From contig NZ_JAHKRM010000012.1 in NCBI RefSeq assembly GCF_019396345.1, forward strand, positions 124,001 through 188,000: 64,000 nt of DNA, written 5' to 3'. The first letter of the stretch is position 1, and the number at the start of each line of letters is the position of its first letter. The DNA comes from Nonomuraea guangzhouensis. GTDB taxonomy: Bacteria; Actinomycetota; Actinomycetes; Streptosporangiales; Streptosporangiaceae. Below, piece after piece: positions 58,867-64,000 of the stretch. Under the pieces are notes generated by a model. That model ran no database searches, was not told the DNA's origin, and saw nothing but the letters and a program-made list of their open reading frames with translations. The translations under genes were made by a program, and so were the position numbers.

Positions 58867-59846
58867 CCGTCGTCACACAGGAAGCGGGGGCGCCCTTCGG
58901 GGCGGCCCCGCCCTCCGGCGACTCGGCGATCGTCACCCGGGGCCTGACCAAGCAGTTTCGCGGCGGCCAGATCGCGGTCGACGCACTGGACCTGACCGTG
59001 CCGCGCGGATCGGTCTTCGGCTTCCTCGGGCCCAACGGCTCGGGCAAGACCACCACGATCCGTATGCTGCTCGGCCTGGTGACGCCCACGGCCGGCGAGT
59101 ACTCGGTGCTCGGCCTGCCCCTGGCGGACGCGCTGCCCCGTGTCGGGGCGCTGGTCGAGGGGCCGGCGTTCTACCCGTACCTGTCGGGCGAGGCGAACCT
59201 GTTCCGCTTCGACGCCGCCGACCCCACCGCTCCCGGCGGGACCGCCAAGCGGCGGGTCGGCGAGGCGCTGGAGCGGGTCGGCCTGTCCGCGGCGGCGGGG
59301 AAGCGGTTCCGCAACTACTCGCTCGGCATGCGCCAGCGCCTGGCCATCGCCGCGGCCCTGCTCGGGCCGCGTGAGCTGCTCATACTCGACGAGCCCACCA
59401 ACGGGCTCGACCCGCAGGGCACCCGCGAGGTGCGCGCGCTGGTCAAGGAGATCGCCGCCGACGGCACCACGGTCTTCGTCTCCTCGCACCTGCTGACCGA
59501 GGTCGAGCAGATGTGCACGCACGCCGCGATCATGCGTACCGGCAACCTGGTCGCCCAGGGCACGATCGCCTCGCTCAACGGCGGTCTGGCCACCCGCGTC
59601 AGGGTCGAGACGCCGGACGTCGCCGACGCCGCGCGGGTGCTCGGCACGCTCGGCCTGGCCGACGTGCGCACCGCCGACGGGGGCGCCGCCTCGGTGACGG
59701 CTGAGCTGGGCGCGCAGGCGCCCGAGGACATCAACGCGGCGCTGGTACGCGAGGGTGTCGCCGTACGCGGGCTGGCCGTCGTACGGCCGAGCCTGGAGGA
59801 CGTGTTCGTCGGACTGACAGGGGAAGGATTCGATGTCGACGGCTGA
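58863..59846 (+). CDS. ABC transporter ATP-binding protein (ABC-2 exporter type)
   Basis: A 327-residue ATPase: Walker A LGPNGSGKTTTIRML, Q-loop region, signature YSLGMRQRLAIAAAL, Walker B LLILDEPTNGLDPQG and VSSHLLTEVEQMC. The GTG start overlaps the LolA-like gene and the 3' end overlaps the permease by 14 bases. Bcr/Nod-type drug or lipid export ATPases look like this; the substrate is open. Confidence 0.94.
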   Translation: MTVVTQEAGAPFGAAPPSGDSAIVTRGLTKQFRGGQIAVDALDLTVPRGSVFGFLGPNGSGKTTTIRMLLGLVTPTAGEYSVLGLPLADALPRVGALVEGPAFYPYLSGEANLFRFDAADPTAPGGTAKRRVGEALERVGLSAAAGKRFRNYSLGMRQRLAIAAALLGPRELLILDEPTNGLDPQGTREVRALVKEIAADGTTVFVSSHLLTEVEQMCTHAAIMRTGNLVAQGTIASLNGGLATRVRVETPDVADAARVLGTLGLADVRTADGGAASVTAELGAQAPEDINAALVREGVAVRGLAVVRPSLEDVFVGLTGEGFDVDG

Positions 59847-60816
59847 GACGCAGACCCGTCAGACGCCGGGCGAGCCATCGGGCGGCTCGGCGGGGACGCG
59901 CGAGCGCCGGACGCCGGGGCTCGTGCCGGTGACCGAGACGATGCGCACCGCCGAGCGGCGCCCGCCCGAGCCGCCCGAGAGCATGGGGCCGCCGGCCCGC
60001 CTGCCGTCGGCGTTCTGGCGGCTGCTCGGCTCCGAGCTCGGCCTGACGTTCCGGCGCCCGCGTAACCAGGTGATGCTGGCCGTGCTGGCGAGCGTGCCGG
60101 TGCTGATCGGCATCGGGCTGCGCATCGCCAGCGGCGACGAGGCCGTCGGCGGGCTCATCGGCGCCGTGGCGGGCAACAGCCTCATGCTGACCTTCGCCTC
60201 GTTCTCCTTCCTGGTTCTGCTGCTGATGCCGATCGCGGTGAGCGTGGTCGGCGGCGACTCGATCGCCGGTGAGGCGGGCGCGGGAACGCTGCGGTACCTG
60301 CTCGCCGCGCCGGCCGGCCGCACGCGGCTGCTGGTCGTGAAATACCTCAACGTGGTGGTGTTCGCCTACGCGGTCACCGCGGTGGTGGCGCTGTCGGCGC
60401 TGGTCACCGGGCTGGTCCTGTTCCCGGTGGGGCCGGTGACGCTGCTGTCGGGCAGCACGGTCTCGGTGGCCGACGGCCTGCTGCGGATCCTGATCAGCAT
60501 GGGGTACGTGGGCGCGGGCATGGCGGCGCTGGCGGCCGTGGCGGTGGCCCTGTCGACGTTCACCGAGGTGTCCATCGGCGCGATCGCGGCGACGATGGTC
60601 CTGGTCATCGTCACCCAGGTGCTGCGGGCCATCCCGCAGCTCGACGGGATCATGCCCTACCTGCTGCCCACCTGGTGGACCCGGTTCGACGCGGTGCTGC
60701 GCAGCCCGGTCGACTTCGCGAACCTCGGTCAGGGGCTGCTGGTCTTCGGGGCGTACATCCTGCTGTTCGGCTCCATCGCGTGGGCCCGCTTCTCGGGCAA
60801 GGACATCACGTCCTGA
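59833..60816 (+). CDS. ABC-2 type transporter permease
   Basis: A 327-residue membrane protein with a ~65-residue charged cytosolic N-terminus and six hydrophobic segments (NQVMLAVLASVPVLIGIGL, VVVFAYAVTAVVALSALVTG, LLVFGAYILLFGSIAWARF). It contains the typical DSIAGEAGAGTLRYLLAAP loop of ABC-2 permeases. GAAGGA precedes the ATG. Partner of the ATPase directly upstream. Confidence 0.92.
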   Translation: MSTAETQTRQTPGEPSGGSAGTRERRTPGLVPVTETMRTAERRPPEPPESMGPPARLPSAFWRLLGSELGLTFRRPRNQVMLAVLASVPVLIGIGLRIASGDEAVGGLIGAVAGNSLMLTFASFSFLVLLLMPIAVSVVGGDSIAGEAGAGTLRYLLAAPAGRTRLLVVKYLNVVVFAYAVTAVVALSALVTGLVLFPVGPVTLLSGSTVSVADGLLRILISMGYVGAGMAALAAVAVALSTFTEVSIGAIAATMVLVIVTQVLRAIPQLDGIMPYLLPTWWTRFDAVLRSPVDFANLGQGLLVFGAYILLFGSIAWARFSGKDITS

Positions 60817-60830
60817 CCGGCCCGGGCCGG
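60817..60830. terminator. GC palindrome between convergent genes
   Basis: A perfect 14-bp palindrome CCGGCCCGGGCCGG starts at the base after the permease stop, between convergent genes ending at 60816 and 60868. It has no loop, so only the outer part could pair as a hairpin. Confidence 0.35.
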
Positions 60831-60867
60831 TGAGATCCGACCCGGGCCCCCGTCGCTTTCGATGACG

Positions 60868-61596
60868 TTAGGAGGGGCGGCGGCGGAGCGCCAGGATGGC
60901 GACCACGATGCCGATGACGCCCACCACGAGCCCCGCGCCACCCAGCAGGCGCGCGGTGCCGTCCGAGGACGAGCCGGACGACGCCTGGGTGACGGACGGG
61001 GCCGCCACGCTGCTGGCGGAGGCCGAGGCCGCAGGGGTCGACGCGCCGTGGTGCGAGTCGGACGCGGTCGCGGGCGTCAGCTTGAGCGTCGGAACCGGGT
61101 GTTCCGCCTCGCTGCCGTCCGCCTTCGGGGCGTCGGCCCACTTGACCACCTCGCCGCCGGTGTAGGTCTGCGTGGTCGGGAAGGTGAGCTGATCGGTGTC
61201 CTCGGGCAGCTGCCCCATGGACACCTCGAACTCCTGGAACTCACCCTTGCCGATCTTCCCGCCCGACCAGACGACCTTGGTGACGGCCTCCTTCAGCTCG
61301 CCGTACTCGGTCTTGACCGGCTTGGGCAGCTTGCCCTCGGTGACTTTGACGCTCCATCCCGGAACCGGCTTGACCGAGACGAACGCCAGCGGGTGATCGG
61401 TGGGGAAGGCGACCTCGACCTTGACGGTCGAGGCGTCGTCGCGCTCGTTCGGCACCCGGAAGGCGACCTTGGAGAAGCCGCCCTGCTCGGCGGTGCCCGG
61501 GTTGATCGTGACATGGGCCAGCGCGGGAAGCGCGAGGCCGGCGGTGATCGCGGTGGCGGCGGCGAGAACGGTCGCGGCACGGCGCACGAAGGACAT
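60868..61596 (-). CDS. YcnI family (DUF1775) copper-associated membrane protein
   Basis: A 242-residue exported protein. The signal peptide ends at ALPALA, directly before His, so mature residue 1 is HVTINPGTAEQGGFSK, the histidine brace-like N-terminus of YcnI. Further family segments are FRVPNERDDASTVKVEVAFP and VKPVPGWSVKV. A Ser/Ala linker leads to a C-terminal membrane helix (LLGGAGLVVGVIGIVVAILAL). YcnI proteins are tied to copper handling; no CopC/CopD genes are adjacent, though a membrane protein follows upstream. Confidence 0.9.
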   Translation of the reverse strand: MSFVRRAATVLAAATAITAGLALPALAHVTINPGTAEQGGFSKVAFRVPNERDDASTVKVEVAFPTDHPLAFVSVKPVPGWSVKVTEGKLPKPVKTEYGELKEAVTKVVWSGGKIGKGEFQEFEVSMGQLPEDTDQLTFPTTQTYTGGEVVKWADAPKADGSEAEHPVPTLKLTPATASDSHHGASTPAASASASSVAAPSVTQASSGSSSDGTARLLGGAGLVVGVIGIVVAILALRRRPS

Positions 61597-61646
61597 GGTG
61601 AAGCTCCACTGGGAATGATCGAAGGATCGGAAAAGGTGTCAGAGGT

Positions 61647-62180
61647 TCAGGCGGGCAGTGGAGGACCACGCCTGGCGACACAGTGCAGGAGGACCGGATC
61701 GACCGGGACGATCCTGACGATCACGATCGGGACGGCCCGTCGCACGGCCGCGACGGCGACCGGGCGCAGCAGCGCCAGACGGTGGCCGAGGCGGTGCAGC
61801 AGCGCCCAGAGCGCGGTCTCGCCGCGCGCCAGCCACCACCCCGTGATCAGCGTGGCCGTCAGGTGGGCCAGCAGCATGCCGACGCCCTCGCTGAGCCCCC
61901 GGCCGTGCGGATGCGAGATGACGTAGGCGGTGCCGTCGGTGCCGAACCACTCGTGCAGCCCGAGCTGGGCGCACACCAGCGCGACGTTGATCGTCGGGGC
62001 CGAGCGCTCCCGGCCGCCCAGCGCCAGGGCCGCCAGCAGCACGGCGCCGAGGCCGAGCGCGGCCGTGTGCGGCGCGGGCACCGAGCCGCCGCCCATCGCG
62101 TGCGCGAGCGCGGCGAGTCCCACGCAGACGGCGGCGAAGGCGGCCGTCCGCGCGAGCCTGAGGGGAAGTTCCGCGCGCAT
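61647..62180 (-). CDS. Polytopic membrane protein near YcnI
   Basis: A 177-residue protein with about five hydrophobic segments (TAAFAAVCVGLAALAHAMG, ALGLGAVLLAALALGG, GMLLAHLTATLITGWWLA) and a conserved-looking His-rich loop HEWFGTDGTAYVISHPHG. It ends 50 bases before the YcnI gene on the same strand, so it may be co-transcribed and share a metal-related role (inference). I used ATG 62180; in-frame starts upstream at 62201-62264 are possible. Confidence 0.75.
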   Translation of the reverse strand: MRAELPLRLARTAAFAAVCVGLAALAHAMGGGSVPAPHTAALGLGAVLLAALALGGRERSAPTINVALVCAQLGLHEWFGTDGTAYVISHPHGRGLSEGVGMLLAHLTATLITGWWLARGETALWALLHRLGHRLALLRPVAVAAVRRAVPIVIVRIVPVDPVLLHCVARRGPPLPA

Positions 62181-62311
62181 GAGTGTGTCACATGCTCTCA
62201 CGGGGGCAGGGTCCAGGGTGACCTCTACTCCCATGCTGCGGAAGGCCTGGTCGATTTGCGGCAATTGTCGCTAGGGTCGTGCCGAACCACGTAGACATTG
62301 AGGTGAGAACG

Positions 62312-62785
62312 TTGCGGCACTTTGCGGGATTGCTCATCGGAGTTGTGGTGACCGCAGCAGTGCTGGGCGGCGGCGGTTGGGCCGTGCAGCAGGCGTTGGC
62401 CAGTGCGGCGGGCAACCCGGCGGGCGGGCAGAAGATGTGGATCGCGCTCGGCGCGATGGCGGCCGTGGGACTGGTCGTGGGGCTCGTGGTGGCGGGACGG
62501 GTGTCTCCGCTGGCCACGTTCGTGCCCTCGATGGTGCTCCTCGCCTGGACGGTGGTCTACTCCCTCGACATGAACCGGGCGCTGTCCCTGATCCCTGACG
62601 AGCCGTCGGTGAACCAGATCATCAGAGACGTCGGGTTCGGTGACAAGACCATGCTGACCACGGGCTTCTTCGCCCTGCTCGGCGTGGCGATGTTCATCCC
62701 GGTGCTGATCCCGTCCCGCTGGGCGCGACGGGACGAGGACCTGGAGGAGGACTACGAGGAGAGCCCTCAGAGCAGCTACTACTGA
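62312..62785 (+). CDS. Membrane protein of unknown function
   Basis: A 157-residue protein with four hydrophobic segments (FAGLLIGVVVTAAVLGGGG, MWIALGAMAAVGLVVGLVV, PLATFVPSMVLLAWTVVYS, MLTTGFFALLGVAMFIPVL) and an acidic C-terminus EEDYEESPQSSYY. The TTG at 62312 is preceded by GAGGTGA; GTG 62279 is the longer alternative. Its 3' end overlaps the convergent MarR gene by 7 bases. Confidence 0.72.
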   Translation: MRHFAGLLIGVVVTAAVLGGGGWAVQQALASAAGNPAGGQKMWIALGAMAAVGLVVGLVVAGRVSPLATFVPSMVLLAWTVVYSLDMNRALSLIPDEPSVNQIIRDVGFGDKTMLTTGFFALLGVAMFIPVLIPSRWARRDEDLEEDYEESPQSSYY

Positions 62786-63219
62786 TCGTCGTCTTCGAGA
62801 TTGGCGATCATGCGGCCCAGCGTCCGCATGAACGCCTCGATCTCGTCCTGGCCGAGCCCCTCCAGCGCCCGGGCGTTCGCCTCCCGGGCGCCCTGGGTCA
62901 GGGTCTTCTCGATCTCGCGGGCGCGCGGGGTGAGCGTGTTGCGCGAGCGCCGCCGGTCGTCCGGGTCGACGGTGCGTACGATCAGCCCGTCGCGCTCCAT
63001 GCGGCGCAGCGTGTGGGCCATCGTCGACTGGTCGATCCTGACCCGTTCGCACAGCTCCTGCTGGGTCAGCCCGTCCTGCTCGTAGAGGGCCAGGAGCTGG
63101 GCGAACTGCCCGGGCGTCACGCCGGTGTCGGAGATCCCGACCCGCAGCCCGTTGCCGAGCAGCCGGGCCAGGTGGTTGATCTGGTAGCCGAGGGATGACT
63201 GGCGGCGCAGTGACGTCAC
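62779..63219 (-). CDS. MarR family transcriptional regulator
   Basis: A 146-residue winged-helix regulator: VTPGQFAQLLALYEQDGLTQ, recognition region RVRIDQSTMAHTLRRMERDG and wing VRTVDPDDRRRSRNTLT. The GTG overlaps the upstream small membrane gene by four bases (GTGA). A pair of near-palindromes in front of that gene is its probable operator. Confidence 0.93.
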   Translation of the reverse strand: MTSLRRQSSLGYQINHLARLLGNGLRVGISDTGVTPGQFAQLLALYEQDGLTQQELCERVRIDQSTMAHTLRRMERDGLIVRTVDPDDRRRSRNTLTPRAREIEKTLTQGAREANARALEGLGQDEIEAFMRTLGRMIANLEDDDQ

Positions 63220-63428
63220 ACACGTTCCTTCGTACGGATCATGCGGCGGATGCGCGGCCACTGCCACATGGCCATGCCGGACGCCACGAGGACGGGCACG
63301 ATGAACCAGCGTATCGCCGTGTGCGCGGGGGAGTCGGCGGGCGGAGCGAGGTAGATGTAGATCGTGATCGCCAGCCCGCCGACGAGGTGCACGGCGCGCT
63401 GGATGGTACGGATCTGCCTGGCCTTCAT
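63216..63428 (-). CDS. Small membrane protein (70 aa)
   Basis: A 70-residue protein with two hydrophobic segments (AVHLVGGLAITIYIYLAPP, WFIVPVLVASGMAMWQW) and basic ends. GGAGG lies upstream of ATG 63428. It is first in a two-gene unit with the MarR regulator, overlapping it by four bases. No known family recognised. Confidence 0.8.
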   Translation of the reverse strand: MKARQIRTIQRAVHLVGGLAITIYIYLAPPADSPAHTAIRWFIVPVLVASGMAMWQWPRIRRMIRTKERV

Positions 63429-63445
63429 GATGCTGCCTCCAATTT

Positions 63446-63482
63446 ATATGGCTTGCCATGAATAATACATGGCAAGCCATAT
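63446..63482. promoter_or_regulatory. Twin MarR-type operator
   Basis: ATATGGCTTGCCATG (63446-63460) and CATGGCAAGCCATAT (63468-63482) are perfect 15-bp inverted repeats with a 7-base AT spacer. Each arm is itself a near-palindrome ATGGC-TT-GCCAT. It lies upstream of the small membrane protein/MarR unit and downstream of the ABC ATPase stop, in a locally AT-rich patch. Confidence 0.75.
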
Positions 63483-63494
63483 AGCAGCGCGGGC

Positions 63495-64000
63495 TCAGCG
63501 GCTGCCGGTGTAGAGGCGGGTGACCACGTCCTCGATCGTGGACTGCTCGGGGGCCGTCGCCATCAGCTCGTCGAGTGTGCCGTCGAACGCCAGCCGCCCG
63601 TGGTCGATCAGCATGACCCGGCGGCAGAGCCGTTCGATGTCGCCCAGGTCGTGCGTGGTCAGCAGCACGGTCGTGCCCTGCTCGGTGTTGAGCCGGCGCA
63701 GGAACGCCCGGATGCTCGACTTGCTCACCACGTCGAGCCCGATCGTCGGCTCGTCGAGCACCAGCACGTCGGGCGCGTGCAGCAGCGCGGCGGCCAGGTC
63801 GCCGCGCATGCGCTGGCCCAGGCTGAGCTGGCGCACCGGCGTGCGGGTGAAGCCGCCCAGGTCGAGCGTCTCGGTCAGCTCGTCGAGCCGGGTCTTGAAG
63901 ACATTGCGATCTACTTTGTAAAGGTGCCGGATCAGTTCGAAGCTGTCCCGCAGCGGCAGGTCCCACCACAGCGTCGTCCGCTGCCCGAACACCACGCCGA
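63495..64000 (-). CDS. ABC-2 type exporter ATPase (5' partial)
   Basis: The frame is open to the last base, so the start lies right of the window; 168 residues are visible. Present are VVFGQRTTLWWDLPLRDSFE, signature LSLGQRMRGDLAAALLH, Walker B VLVLDEPTIGLDVVSK and the H-loop LLTTHDLGDIERL. The Walker A is outside. The FGQRTTLWWDLP segment is typical of the COG4586 group of uncharacterised ABC-2 exporters. The MarR operator region follows its stop. Confidence 0.9.
   Translation of the reverse strand, partial: GVVFGQRTTLWWDLPLRDSFELIRHLYKVDRNVFKTRLDELTETLDLGGFTRTPVRQLSLGQRMRGDLAAALLHAPDVLVLDEPTIGLDVVSKSSIRAFLRRLNTEQGTTVLLTTHDLGDIERLCRRVMLIDHGRLAFDGTLDELMATAPEQSTIEDVVTRLYTGSR

Overview
The window is high-GC DNA with dense, often overlapping genes, frequent GTG starts and typical actinomycete proteins: an Lsr2 nucleoid protein, LCP cell-wall ligase, mycothiol-dependent enzyme family, YcnI and proline-rich membrane proteins. 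I infer a filamentous soil actinomycete, possibly of the Streptosporangiales, but nothing here fixes the genus. No rRNA, tRNA, CRISPR array or intact insertion sequence was seen.

Layout. 1-876 is the 3' end of a secreted metzincin-like protease. 915-9412 is a six-gene minus-strand operon: GH127 beta-L-arabinofuranosidase, sugar ABC importer (binding protein and two permeases) and two secreted zinc proteases with carbohydrate-binding or Ig-like modules. A divergent LacI-type regulator (9528-10541) faces it. I read this as a possible plant glycoprotein (extensin-type) utilisation locus. 10827-16646 holds lsr2, an Lrp regulator, a fused indolepyruvate ferredoxin oxidoreductase and an acyl-CoA dehydrogenase. 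16647-20652 is an accessory stretch: gene-poor repeats and mini-hairpins, a decayed NACHT-type NTPase, and an intact AAA ATPase plus DUF4276 pair that resembles two-gene defence systems.

20852-36147 carries a GlxA-like regulator and saccharopine-dehydrogenase-like protein, a MoxR/DUF58/VWA/VWA operon with two tandem 13-codon micro-ORFs at one junction, an HtrA-like protease, a secreted beta-propeller protein, a membrane protein, an SDR/AraC pair, a secreted PHB-depolymerase-type esterase, a P-loop protein and an alpha/beta hydrolase. 36148-39725 has an ECF sigma factor with a coupled membrane protein, three small secreted proteins in a row (one only 55 residues) and an NAD-dependent epimerase.

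39803-49524 is a second sugar operon with nearly every junction overlapping: TIM-barrel isomerase, split transketolase, FGGY kinase, DUF2291 protein, RbsA/RbsC/RbsB-type importer and a SorC-type regulator. Its content fits the transketolase route for the branched pentose D-apiose. With the arabinofuranosidase operon this suggests an organism living on plant cell-wall sugars.

49611-64000 is envelope and signalling: HATPase anti-sigma-type kinase, mycothiol enzyme, LCP protein, neutral zinc metallopeptidase, LysR regulator, a two-component system divergent from a LolA-like protein and ABC exporter, YcnI, membrane proteins, and a MarR regulator behind a striking twin operator. An ABC-2 type ATPase runs off the right edge.
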